Shown here: in pieces, positions 35,471-47,717 of the stretch
How positions within the stretch are numbered: the first letter of the stretch is position 1
Layout of the letters: each line of letters starts with the position of its first letter
From: Dacryopinax spathularia
Taxonomy: Eukaryota > Basidiomycota > Dacrymycetes > Dacrymycetales > Dacrymycetaceae
Reading direction: 5' to 3'
NCBI GenBank assembly: GCA_037974965.1
Contig: JBBPFI010000013.1
Location: 62,001 to 126,000, forward strand
Length of the DNA: 64,000 nucleotides
The notes under the pieces: model-generated
Databases searched by the model: none
Told to the model about the DNA's origin: nothing
The model's input: only the letters and a program-made list of their open reading frames with translations
Made by a program: the position numbers and the translations under genes

Positions 35471-37699
35471 ATGACGCTCACGTTGATCCTGTCTGTGTTC
35501 GCTGCGTATACCTGGACGGCGCAGGCTTGGACGACCGCTCCAACCGTCACGACTAAGAATGGCACCTACACTGGCGTCAACCTGGACTCATTCGGCCAGC
35601 AAATGTTCTTGGGCATGCCTTTCGCTCAGCCGCCGGTTGCAGACCTGAGGCTGCGTGCCCCGCTGTCGTACAACCAATCGTGGACCGGGACTCGAAATGC
35701 CACGGAGTATTCGGCTATCTGTCCTGGTTACTGCACGAAGTGAGTTACCACGTCACGTCCATCAGACGGCCTGCTGAATATGCTGTGTAGCACATGTGAT
35801 AATGCTGGATATCCTCAATCCGAAGGTCTGTGTTGCATAATGCTTCTGCTGCATACCGCTGACTGAAGTGCGTAGACTGCTTAACCATCAATGTCGTCCG
35901 TCCAAATACCGTCACGGAAGGCTCAAATCTACCGACCGTATTGTGGATCTATGGTGGTGGATACCAAATGGGCAGCTCGGTGAGCTTTCCTGATCTCCTG
36001 AACTCAGGCCGCCAGCTGACGCAGCCGAAGTGGGACATCCGTCATAACTGCAGCTGGTTCGTACAGCGATCGGTGGAGATGAGCCAGCCAGTGGTAGGTC
36101 GATTCGCCTGTATATGGTGTCTCATGACTAAACCTACTTATCAGGTGTTCGTCAATTTCAACTATCGCGCGGCAGCTTTCGGCTTCTTGGATGGTCAGGA
36201 AGTTCGTGATGAAGGTGTCACCAATCTTGGTCTTCTCGACATGCGGCTCGCGATGCACTGGGTGCAAGAGAACATCGCTGCGTTCGGGGGTGATCCGACG
36301 AAGGTAACTCTTATGGGAGAATCTGGTAGGCTTCTCTGTAACTGGGAGTGACTACCCTGACGCGTGACAGCTGGTGCAATGGCTATTGCCGCACAGCTGA
36401 ACGCTTACGGTGGCCGAGATGACGGCCTATTCCGGGCAGCTATCCTGGAAAGCGGCAGCCCAACAACCGAGAACTACTTGGATGTCAACCAGACTCAACC
36501 GCTCTATGATGCCATCGTTCAGAAGGCCGGATGTGCCAATTCCACCGATACTCTGTCTTGCTTGCGGACCGTCCCATACGAAACATTCTACGAAGCCGCC
36601 AATGATTCGCATCAATGGCAGCCAGTGATCGACGGAGTCTTCCTGCCGGAGTATCCGACGCAGATGCTGCAGAACGGCGAGTACGTCAAGGTGCCGCTTT
36701 TGATGGGAAGTAAGTGCGTCACCAACCCACTGCTTTTCGATGCTAAGCCCGCCAGGCAACACGGACGAGTGCACCTCCTTCGCCCAGTACGGCATTCAGA
36801 ATACTACCCAGCTTGCCGCTGCAATGAGCAGTGCGTGAATACTATCTATCGGTCTTATAGCACCTAACTTTCTGGGTCAGCGAACTATCCTCGGCTCTCC
36901 AACGCCTCCATCGCGCATATCATCGACCTGTACCCCAACGACCCTGCGATAGGTACGCAGCTTTGATGCCGGCTGATACCGGTCTAATGATTGCCTAGGC
37001 TGCCCATACGGGTCCGGTGACGGTCTCCTTCCCTCAGGATATCTTGACAAGCAGTCTGCAGCCATCTTCGGCGATATCTTGATGGTATCGGGCATGTATG
37101 CGCGTACTTGCATGACCTATGCTGGTGACTGAACCGCTTACAGTCGCCTGTTTGCCGAAGTAGCCAGCCAGACTCAACCAGTCTGGAAATACCGTTTCAA
37201 CCAGGTTCCGATCAACTATACGATGGCGAGCCTCTTCCGTTCTCCTTGGTGGATCATACTGACACGAGTTCCAGGAGATCGGAGGTATGGCCATATAGCA
37301 AATACACGTACTTGCTGAATGACGGTCAAAACAGTGATGCACTACGTGGAAGTCGCGTACGTATACTCGAACCAGCTCGCAGTGGACGCGAACCCACTCG
37401 GAACGCGGCCAAACGACCTCGCCCTCGCAAACCTAATGACAAGCATGTGGGTGAGCTTCGTGAACCATCTCGACCCGAACTATCCTCAACGTGAGTCCCG
37501 CCGCAAACGTCCTATTTTGATGTACTGAGATGGGGCTTCCATAGTGGAGAACGCGCCCTTCTGGCCATCCTATTCCAGTTCGCCGAAGAACCTTGTCTTC
37601 CAGGATAACTGGCTCGGCACGAGCTATGTCGAGTACGATAATTGGCGGCAGGCAGGGATCGCCTTCATCAACTCGCTCGGAGCAGAGCTGCAGCACTAG
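35471..37699 (+). CDS. Secreted type-B carboxylesterase/lipase 2
   Basis: ATG 35471 with signal peptide (MTLTLILSVFAAYTWTAQA). GTYTGVNLDSFGQQMFLGMP, FAQPPVADLRLRAPLS, WIYGGGYQMGSS, FNYRAAAFGFLDG, LGLLDMRLAMHWVQENIAAF. The nucleophile motif GES|AGAM is interrupted by a short intron (about 36325-36371). It ends GIAFINSLGAELQH at 37699, nearly the same C-terminus as esterase 1. More introns than its neighbour. Function as for esterase 1; differing loop residues suggest a different substrate range. Confidence 0.84.
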
Positions 37700-37833
37700 C
37701 CTACATAGGCTAAGTCTGAAACCTCTCATTCCGCTGCTGTTTGCTGCTCATGGGACCTGCTCTCGGGCATAAATCAATCCAATTCCTTTCCGTCTATCGA
37801 TCGTACCAATACATTTCCCATCAAACAGCTAGC

Positions 37834-40793
37834 TCAGAAACTCGCCTGCGCAGCCGCCCTCTCCGCCAAACTGCCCCTCGGCTCCCAAGCCCAATGCGGC
37901 CCCTTCCCGCCCACCTTCCCATGCTCGATCTCCTCCCTCTTCTCCTCCTTCTCCTTCTCCTCCAGCGCGCCCCACGCTCCTCCTCCGGGGGTCATGATGA
38001 CGATACTGTCCCCCTTGCCCATGCGCACGGTGGCCTTGCCGCCGATGTTGATCGTTCGCGGTTCCAGACGGGCGGGGCGGAGCTCGCCGGTGTCGGTCAT
38101 TTCGGGCGCGGACTGCGTGTGGTCCATGTCTTCGGGCCGGGGCTGTTTCTTCCACAGGTTGAGCCCGCAAGCGGCCGCACCACCGCCGTTCGAGCCATAC
38201 GGTCTGTGCACGCGGCGCTGTCCCACGTGTCAGCTGCTCTCATCCTTATCCTCATGCCGGAGGCAGGAGGGGCAGAAAACAGAAAGTGTGAGCGCGACGC
38301 ACCTCACTCAAAATAGACACCTGCATCTCCTTCAAAAACTCGATCTCCCTAACAACCCCATCCCCGCCCCTCATCTTCCCCTCCCCCGCCGAGTTCGGCC
38401 TGATCCCGAACTGACGAACGATGACGGGGTAGCGCCGCTCGAGGATCTCGACGTCGCCAATCCGGGTGTTTGTCATGTGGGTGTGGACGCCGGATGTGCC
38501 GGGGGTGGTGGAGGTCGCGCCTGAGCCGCCGGCTATTGTCTGCGAGTGGGGTTGTTAGCCAACCGCTCTGACCACTCTGGGCTCCAGGAGACAACGGGAA
38601 GGAAGAGGGGAGCACGAGCACGAGCACGAGCACGAGCAGAGGAGGTGGAGCTGGGAAGCGGAGGGAACAGAATGGGAGAGAAGTGGAATGAGGAGGAAGA
38701 GGCACAGAAGTGGAGAGGAGGAAAGCGCGCACCTCGTAATACCCCCACCCAACCCTCGCACTCCCATCCCTCCCCTTCCCGCCCTCGCCAAACGTCAAAT
38801 TATTCGTATCCCCCTGACTAGCCGCACACGCATCAAACGTCCTCAGCACAACATCCACGATCCTCTGACTCGTCAACACGTTCCCCGCGCACACGGCCGC
38901 CGTATTGCTCGGGTGCAGCAGACTTTCAGCGGGGATGCGGATGTCGACGGGTACGAGACAGCCGGCGTTGAGCGGGATGTCGCTGTTCAGCATTGAGCGC
39001 AAGCAGTAGATTACGGCGCTGTGGACTACGCTGATCGGGGCGTTCATGTTGTTCCGCACTTCGGGGCCCGTGCCGGCGAAGTCGAATATTGCGCTGCCGG
39101 TTTCGGGGTCGATCTCGACTGTGAGCTCGATCTGCGGCGAGCGAAGAGCGTCAGCGAGAGCCTCGCACTCACACATTCTCCCGCTGCATCTCTCCTCCAA
39201 CACGCTCGAAAGAGAGGGAAAGAAGAAGGGAGCGCGGAGAGGGAGATGAACAGACAGGCAAAAAATGCGCACCGGCGACCCATCGTCCAAATAATCTTTC
39301 CCATGCAACAACCCCCCCTTCTCCCGCGCCACCCGCCTCAACAAGCCCCTCACAGCCCCCTCCGCATTCCTCCTAATATGCGCCATATACTCCTGCACCG
39401 TCCCCAGTCCATACTCCCCAATCAGCTGATGAATCAGCTGGACGCCCTTATGGTTCGCCGCTACCTGGGCCTTGAGGTCGCTTTCCACATCACGGATATT
39501 TCGGCAGCCGGAGGAGCCTTCCCACCGCGCGGGGTCGTCGAGCATGTGTTTGTGCAGCGCAGGGGTGTTGAATGTACCGGAGGAGACGAGCTTGAGGGAG
39601 ATGATCTCGGCGCCTTCGTCGAAGATTGACGTGGAGGTGGGGGGCATAGAGCCGGGGAGGATGCCGCCGACGTCGGCGTGGTGCCCGCGGGAGGCGGTGA
39701 AGAAGATGGGCTTGCGAGGCTGGGTGGGGTCGGCGTTCTCTGCGCGAGCGAGCGTTAGCGAGCGGGTATGGTTGCCTTCGCCGTGTTGCTTGTCTCCCGC
39801 CTGCTATCTCTCCGACCTCATTCCTCCTCCGCTCCGCGGAGCGCGGGAGAGCAGCAGGGCAGGGAAGGAGATGGCCAGGGCAAGGAACACAATCGCAGCA
39901 GCAAAGCGAAAGCGAAAGAGAAAGAGAGAGACGCAGCGCAAAGGCAAAGGCAAAGGAAACCCGAAGCGCAAGCCCAAGGAAGGAAGGAAAGAGAAGCGGA
40001 AAGGACGAACCATCAAAAACAGGCGTAATAACCGTAATATCAGGCAAATGACTCCCCCCCGCCCGAGGAGAATTCGTCATGAGGACGTCGCCCTCTTTGA
40101 GGTCGGGGCCGAGGAGCTTCATTTGGTATTTTACGGCGCTGGCTGGAGGGTCAGTGAGAGCAGGGGGGGCAGAGCAAGGAGGGGGCGAGAGGAGGGGGGC
40201 GAGAGCAGGGAGGGAGGGGAGAGCAAGAGGGCAGGGGGAGCATGAGGGGAGCGAGAGCTAGCGAGGGCACGAGAGCAAGAGAGCAGCGAGAGCAAGGGAG
40301 CTCGGGAGCGCGGGGAGGTTGGAGGGGATGGGTGGAGGACGAGGGCAGGAGGAAGGGAGGTGCAAGGGAGGTGCAAGGAAGAGGGCAGGAGGGCGAGAGA
40401 GAGAGGGTTGGGAGGAGGAAGTGCGGGGTTGGGAGGGTGGGAGTCGAAGGTCGTGGGAGAGGAGGGGAGTGTGTATGCGAGAGAGAGAGTAGGAGAGAGA
40501 TAGCTTGAACAAAGGCTGCAGCGCGCGACTCACAAGCTCATACTCCCCAAATGCACCGGAATAAAAGGAGCATTAGCGACCAAATCCCCATCCGGAGCGA
40601 ACACGGCACACGAAAAATCGAGCCGCTCCTTGATGTTGGTGCTGATGGCGGTCTTTTGGAGCGAGCGGCCCATTGCCTCGGCGACGGACATGAAGCGGTT
40701 TGCGAAGAGGGTTAGGAGGATGGGGTCGGGGGCGGATTTGGGTGGGGTGGGGGAGGAGGAAGGGGGGTTGGAGGGGGGTGGGGTGTCGCCCAT
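37834..40793 (-). CDS. 5-oxoprolinase/hydantoinase B-type subunit (HyuB)
   Basis: Multi-exon minus-strand gene from ATG 40793 ([14 protein letters not shown]). Exons carry the HyuB signature regions: [177 protein letters not shown], and a C-terminal glycine-rich MTPGGGAWG. In bacteria HyuB pairs with HyuA for ATP-dependent opening of 5-oxoproline or hydantoin rings; fungal OXP1 is usually one fused protein. Here the A half is a separate divergent gene. Introns up to about 390 nt are almost pure purine on the + strand. Confidence 0.86.
40142..40533. repeat. Polypurine-rich intron of HyuB gene
   Basis: On the + strand about 350 bases are overwhelmingly A/G with recurring GAGAGCAAG and GGGAGG units. 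It lies between the exons encoding HLGSM and AVKYQMKL. Confidence 0.7.
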
Positions 40794-42237
40794 GTTTGCG
40801 ATTGTGGATTGGTGAGCGGGGGGAGGGGGGAGGGGGGTTGAGGACGAGTGGGAGGTGTGGGTGAGGGAGAGGAGGTTATATCGACTCGACGCGTACGAGT
40901 GCAGAGGATCGTTCAAGTTCTTCCACCTGCTAGTCGATCCAAACCCACTCTTTCAAGTAGGATCGCAAGTCGTCCCAAGAGCGAGCAAGAGCAAGCGAGC
41001 GAGCGAGCAAGAGCAAGCGAGCGAGCGAGCAAGAGAGCAAGAGAGCAAGAGGAGAGAGAGAGTAGTATATGTCCCTCCCAAACCCCACTCCCTCAATCCA
41101 AGCCAGCAACTCGCAATCAAAGCGCGTAATCACACTCCCACCCACTCCCAAAAAGAGCGCCCAGCGGATCTTTTGGCGAGGAGTAGTGTGGATGATAGCT
41201 GAAAGCCGGTCAGTCGGGATCGTATCGGTGCCTCCCAGCCCGGTTCGGTGAGCGTCAGGGAGAGTGGGTGCGGGGGACCCGAGACGATTCCGGTCACCCT
41301 TGCTCGGTGCTTCTGAGGGAAGGGGGGTGGGGAGGGTGGTCGGAGATAAGGGTAGCGGCCGATACCGACTCCCCTCCTTCCTTCTTCTCCTGCTCCGAAC
41401 TGCCCAGGGATTGGTGCAGTTTCACCGGCTGCTCAAGACAAGCGTAGATCGGCAGGCTTTTTGGTTTGTATTGGATGGGTAGGGGAGGTGGTAATTAATC
41501 TAACAATTCGCACGTTGCTCCCATACAAACACGCAATGCCGAGAGACACGAACATGCGCTGCGTATATGCAGGCTTGGGTGGCCGGGGAGATCCCGTGCG
41601 GTGACCCGACTCCCGACTCTGTAACCCGACGAGCTAACCCGGCCGGGCTTTGACCCTCCAATCCATTAATCCGACTTCCTAACCCGCTCTGAGCCCTCCA
41701 TCCCGGCCTCCCCTTCTCCTCGGACCTAGTCAGCACATCGCGCCATCCCCCTCCGCATTTCACCAACCCCTACATACCGCAAGAAGCAGCCAAGAGCCTA
41801 GGAGAAAGAGAGAGAAAAGGCGAACAGGCGACCCGGTCCACCCCCCGGAACGACGGGATCACACCGGTCCCTCCTCTTCCCTCCTTGAGGGAGTCGGCAC
41901 AATCGGGCCTACTGTATCCCGGAAGCGATATCGTAATCGATATCCTAATCTCCACAGGGTCCGGGCGCTTGCCAGCTTGTGCGTGCCCTCTCCTTCGAGT
42001 CGAGTCGAGGGGAGATCTTGTGGTCAAGCGTGTACTGTATATACCGTACGCGTGTATATACCGCAGTTGTGGACGACTTTCTGCTGTCTCCTATCCTTGT
42101 ACGACGACCGCTATACCTCTCGACCGTTACCCTGCACTCCACTCTCCTGCAAGTCGAGCGTCGGCCACTGGACCCCATCTATCCCAATCTATCCCACGGT
42201 AGCTAGAAGTCAGAAGTCAGAAGTGAGAAGTTAGACG
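40794..42237. promoter_or_regulatory. Shared upstream region of the divergent HyuB/HyuA genes
   Basis: 1.44 kb between two divergent start codons, with no supported ORF. At 40979-41062 it holds an array of GAGCAAGC/GAGCGAGC-type short repeats (+ strand purine rich). It probably contains a bidirectional promoter; no specific binding site can be named. Confidence 0.5.
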
Positions 42238-45200
42238 ATGGGCGAACCGGGCTGGGAAGTGCCGGATCGGAGTATCGTACGTCCCCCAACTTCCACTCTC
42301 ACTCTCTCCCCATCGTCACCCAAAGTCATGCACCATCCTTCCAATCCATGCACAATCCATACCCTCACTTGCCCCTCACCCTCCCTCTCCCTTCCCCTCG
42401 CCTCCCCTCCCCTTCTGCTCCCCTGCCACTCCCTCTCATCCCTCCCCCTCCCACCGCACGCTCGCTAACCCCCCCTCCCCCCAACGCAGCGAATCCACGC
42501 CGACCGCGGCGGCACATTCTGCGACATCCACGCCTCCTACCCCTCCCCCCATCCTCCGCCCGATGACCCGGACGCACGCGAGGAAATTGTCGTCAAGTTG
42601 CTTAGTGTGGACCCGAATTATGACGATGCGCCGACGGAGGGGATTAGGAGGGTGTTGGAGCGGGTTGAGGGGAGGAGGATTGGGAGGGGGGAGGTGCTGG
42701 GGACTGATAAGATTGGTGCGTGTTCTTTCTCTGCTTTTTGGGGTATCTCTGTGCTGTGGCTGTTGTGCTGCTGCTGCTCCTCTGCTGCCTCCGCCGCTCT
42801 ACTTTTTCTGCTTCTCCCTCCTGCCCCTGGGCATGATAGGACAGCCAGAAGAGCCATCAGCCGAGCAGCGCCATAGCAGTGCACCAAGTCCAGTCCAAAA
42901 GTCCAAGCTAGGCGCCAATAATGCTGACGCATTGCCCCTCCCGCAGACTACATCCGCCTCTCAACAACAGTAGCCACAAACGCCCTCCTCGAGCGCAAAG
43001 GCCAGCCGCACGCGCTCCTCATCACCAAAGGCTTCCGCGACCTCCTCCTAATCGGCACCCAAGCCCGTCCGAAGATATTCGACCTAGCCATCAAGCGTCC
43101 TCCTCCCTTGTACAGCGATGTGGTGGAGGTTGATGAGCGGGTGACGCTGGTGGGGTATACGAGTGATCCTCAGGCGGGGGAGAATATGGTGAGGTTTGAC
43201 GAGGCTGGGAAGGTCGTAGGTGGGAACCTTGACGAAGTGGGCGAGGGGGAGGAAGTGGTGCGCGGTCTCTCAGGAGAGGCAGTTCGCATCCTCAAGCGGC
43301 CCGATCGCTCCAAAGTCCTCTCCGACCTCCGGCAGCTCAGAGAAAAAGGCTACACCTCCCTAGCCGTCGTCCTCGTCCATTCGTACACTTTCCCAGACCA
43401 TGAGCTCCTCGTCGGCGAGCTGGCCAAGGAAGCCGGGTTTGAGCATATCTCCCTGTCGAGCCAGCTGCTGCCGATGATCAAGATGGTCCCCCGTGGCATA
43501 TCCTGCACGGCTGACGCGTACCTCACCCCGATCCTCCGGCAGTACCTGGACGGCTTTTTCCGGGGGTTCGACCCTAAGCTGCGCGGGAAGTCCCACCTCA
43601 GCCCCAAGGAGCGAGAGGAAGTCGAGCGAGCGGAGAAGGAGGGACAGGGGAAGGAGGGAGAAGGGAAAGGGCTGCCGAGAGTGGAATTCATGAGCTCTGA
43701 TGGGGGACTGTTGGACTTGGATGGGTTTAGTGGGTTGAAGAGTATTCTTTCGGGGCCGGCGGGGGGGGTCGTGGGGTATGCGTTGACGAGTTGGGATGAG
43801 CGGGAGAGGGTGCCTGTTATTGGGTGCGTGCGGGTCCTTGTCTGCTTTCCGTCTCTTTCTGTTTTTCTTCTTTCCTCCTCTTCTCCCGCAAACGGTTCCG
43901 CTCCCCCTCCTTTCCCCTCTCGTCCCTGTCACTTTTGCTTTCCCCTTTTGGCTGACGGCGAGGAGATAAGAGCACAGCTGACTCGCCCACCAGGATCGAC
44001 GTAGGCGGCACATCAACAGACGTATCCCGCTTCGCCGGCCGGTACGAAACAGTCTACGAAACCACCACCGCAGGCATCACAATCCAGTCCCCCCAGTTGG
44101 ACATAAACACCGTCGCGGCCGGCGGCGGCTCCTGCCTTTTCTGGCGTAACGGGATGTTCAACGCCGGTCCCGAATCCGCCGGCGCGCACCCGGGCCCGGT
44201 CTGCTACCGCAAAGGCGGCCCACTAGCCGTCACCGACGCGAACCTCTTCCTCGGCCGGCTCCTGCCAGACTACTTCCCCAAGATCTTCGGCAAAACTGAA
44301 GATCAGCCGCTCGATGGGGAGGCCAGTGCGAAGGCTTTTGAGGAGCTGGCTGAGGAGATTAGGAGGGATACGGGGAGGGAGATGGACTTGGATGAGATCG
44401 TTTATGGGTTTGTGAAGGTTGCGAATGAGACGATGTGTAGGCCTATTAGGGCGTTGACGGAGGCTAGGGGGTTTAGCACGGCGAAACATATGTGCGTTCC
44501 CTTCGCGCGATTCATCTCTCTCTCCTGTCTTTCTCTTTCTTCATCTTCTCCTCTCTTCATTTCTCCGATTGAGGTCCTCTGGTCGACCGCGAAGGGCCTG
44601 GTCTGATATGTTCGCGTAGATTGGCGAGCTTTGGAGGTGCGGGAGGACAGCATGCGGTCGAGATTGCTCGCCTGTTGGGGATGAAGACGATCTTGATCCA
44701 CAAGTACAGCTCGATCCTCTCGGCCTATGGCCTGGCGCTCGCAGACCGGTACGTACCTACCCTATCTAGGCGCACTGGAGACCGCTTTGCTGACTCCCCG
44801 CACAGGATCTACGAACGCCAAGAGCCCAGCTCGACCCGGTACTCCGACGAGACCCTCCCGCAGCTCCGCCAGCGGATCGACGCCCTCACCACCGAAGTCC
44901 GGCGCGAGCTCTCCCGCCAAGGTTTCCGGGACGACAAGATCCACACCGAGCCCTTCCTGAACATGCGGTTCGACGGAACCGACACGGCGCTCATGGTCCT
45001 CGCGCCCGAAGATGGGAGCTGGGACTTTGCGAAGCAGTTCCGGAAGGAGTATAAGCAAGAGTTCGGGTTCCTGCTTGAGGACAAGGGCATCGTAGTGGAC
45101 GATATCAAAGTCCGCGGGACTGGGAAGGCCTACTCCTCGCTTCCACAGAGCGTGCATCAGGAGATCAAGACACTCCCTACTCGCCCTGCCGGGGAGGGGA

Positions 45201-45397
45201 AAGTGAGCCAGCAGGCCAAGGTCTTCTTTGAGGGTCTTGGACGGGTTGACACGCCTGTGTATGAGCTGGATAAGCTCGAGGTGGGCGATGTCGTCCAGGG
45301 ACCGGCGATGGTCATCGACAATACGCAGACTATCGTCCTGGATGGGAAGAGCAAGGCGACGGTCACTAGTGGGCATTTGTACATCACGCTTGAGTAG
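42238..45397 (+). CDS. 5-oxoprolinase/hydantoinase A-type subunit (HyuA)
   Basis: ATG 42238 ([13 protein letters not shown]), intron, then [20 protein letters not shown]. Later exons: [94 protein letters not shown] (ATP/phosphate loop), [58 protein letters not shown], ending [12 protein letters not shown]. This is the whole A domain of 5-oxoprolinase and it stops where the fused eukaryotic enzyme would continue into the B domain. It probably forms a heteromer with the divergent HyuB product. Substrate (5-oxoproline or another cyclic imide) not decidable. Confidence 0.86.
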
Positions 45398-45660
45398 AGA
45401 TGTCGAGGAGGAAAGGGAATAGAATGGGATTGTATGCGATGTGTGATGAGATGCTTAATCTGTTGGAAACGTTGCTCGTCTGCTGTACAGTGTACGCCGC
45501 GACTGCGATGCAAATTGCTCGTCCTTGTATTCTGGACGATCACCCCTGGCCTATGAGCCCGACGGTGGAAGCCAGGGGCCGCTGCCGGTTTGCATTGTAT
45601 ATGAGGCATTTTCTGGCGTGGAAGGTTCTCATGGAATTTTCTGCCTCCTCCTACTATACA

Positions 45661-47407
45661 TTAGAGTGTGGGCATTTGCACCCACAGCTCAGGAACTTCA
45701 ACATCTTCATCGTGTCGGTAAGCACGCCATCCTCCTTCTCCAACGTATACAAAGTCGACGTCCGCCAGGGTTATATTGCGGAGCATTGGACACTGGTTGC
45801 TCAGGCTGATGATCGCTTTCCTCCCCGTGCAATAGCCCCATGGTCTGTGAAGCAAAGCCAGCGCAGCATACGCCCTGTTTGGCAGTCCTGGAAACCTGCA
45901 GATTTCCAACGTCCTTAGACAGGGCAGAGAGCCTATCCACCTCTCTTCCACCAGGTGAATGACAAACTAGCGAGGGTCAGTCATCGCTTGGGGTCATGTA
46001 TGAAGATGAACCCACCTCTCTTTCTATGTCTAGGCGATTAGGCACGACAAGTCGAAGAAACTCGATGGTCGGCGCTGCCAAGCCCAACCTTTCACCGCTC
46101 CACGTGCTCAGGTCGAAATACACCATGTTAAGCGTCAAAGCCTTGACCGGTCCGGTGGATGAGCTCAGGGCCTCCAACATGTCACGTTCGAGATCTAGGG
46201 AATAGTTTGCCCGATCGTCAGGATAGATGATGACCTTCTCCACTGGGCGACCGCGGAGGATGGAAACTTGCGTTAGGCTTCCTTCCCAATTTCTCAGCTC
46301 TGGAAGTAAAGCGGGCGAACGGGCCAGAAGGTGGACGTCCTGTGCTCCCCACAGATTCAAAGATGTGACCTTGCTTTGTAGGCGGAATAGACGCTGCCAG
46401 GAAGGCAGCGATCTCGCATGCCCGTCGGCTTCCCAGTCGTTGTAGACGAAATTGATGGACAGACGGCGCAACATATGGGGCTCGACATACTCCTCCACGA
46501 GCTGGACCAACTGATGAGGAGTAACGTGCGTACCCTTGACTTGCAATTTCCTGAGCTTCTTGCAGGCCAGCAAGGAGAACAAACCTTCGGCGGAGTGAGA
46601 GAGCAAGAGTGAGAGGTTGAGAGTCTCAAGCTGGCAGGATGTCGTCGTGCGCACGCGTCGAGGAAGGTGACCATATCGCTCCGTGGAGAGAGAGAATTCC
46701 TTGAGAGACGAGAGCTCCATTATCGCATCAAGTAGAGCCGCATCAACGTGCAAGGTGCAGATTGCCAGATGCTTGAGGCATTTCAACCGCTTCAACGGAG
46801 AGATATTAGGGTTGACCAAAGGCTTATTCCGGAACCACGCCTTGTCGCGAACATAAGCCACCTGAACCGACTCATACGCGTATGACGCCGCTCGGTCAAA
46901 GACGGGAAGGTTGAGATGCTGTTCATAGGGAGGCTCGGGCAGTGCAAAGAAGCGCCAAGGGGCGTTAGGGATGGTCTGAGTCCACTCGAGCCTGCCGCTA
47001 CGATAATGCACTTCACCCAATATTTGCTTGAGGCCCAAGCGCCGTGCGTTTCGCCGGTTCCTAGATGTGCCGGTACACGAAGCCCAAGCCGAGCCAAACA
47101 GGGCCCGCAGCGCCATGGTGAACGCCTTCGTCTCATAGCCGATGTAAACAGCCCGATACAACATCGGTCGACAGATTTCTCGCAAAAAGCGACAGGCTTG
47201 GGAGACTTCCTTCAAGGCGACGTATGAGTCCCCCACCCATCGAAGAATTCTGAGCCAGATTTCAGGTGGAAGGCGGTCACACCGGCAGATCCATTGGCGT
47301 TTACGCGTAACTACAAGCAACTGCTCGTCAGCCAACACCGATCAGGCAGGATGATACAACCCCGTACGGATCTGCGAGACCGAGTATTTCCCTTTCCGAA
47401 GCTTCAT
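45661..47407 (-). CDS. F-box-like protein 1
   Basis: Three exons. ATG 47407 (MKLRKGKYSVSQI) joins across a short intron ending TTGTAG to TRKRQWICRCDRLPPEIWLR, giving the F-box core LPPEIWLRIL in the first 40 residues. A leucine-rich, roughly 400-residue C-terminal part follows. An intron near 45976 (GTGGGTT...CGCTAG) leads to a final exon ending CPMLRNITLADVDFVYVGEG and WRAY, a tail shared with the two paralogues. F-box proteins bind Skp1 and present substrates to SCF ubiquitin ligase; that role is inferred. Tandem paralogue of the next gene. Confidence 0.72.
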
Positions 47408-47717
47408 TCGAGGGGGAGAGAGCAGAAGGATGGATGAGAGTAGATGGACTGTCCTAGGTTGCAAGACGCGGTAAGTGCTGTAGATCTCCTGATTGCTTCT
47501 GCACAGCCCAACAAAGGAGAACGGATGATTCAGGGGCGGCCCGAAGTCGATAGAGTAAATCATGTGACCTGGTCTCACACCGACCTGAGAACGGCTTCGT
47601 GAACAAGTTACGGGAACCTTTCGTTGCTATAACAATGTTTACTTCATTGGGCCATTCACGGATCGAGAGGCCGATAATGCGCTAAATCAAGCTGCGGCTA
47701 TTTTCTTGCAATTGCTA
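47408..47717. other. Intergenic, nothing recognised
   Basis: 310 bp between the start of F-box gene 1 and the end of F-box gene 2, both on the minus strand, so it should hold the promoter of gene 1 and terminator of gene 2. No specific element recognised. Confidence 0.4.

Noticed and set aside
38627-38641. GAGCAC repeats near 38.6 kb as a coding microsatellite
   Set aside because: They fall in a HyuB intron.
37834-45397. HyuA and HyuB as one fused gene or as bacterial contamination
   Set aside because: They are on opposite strands with divergent starts, and both have several GT-AG introns.
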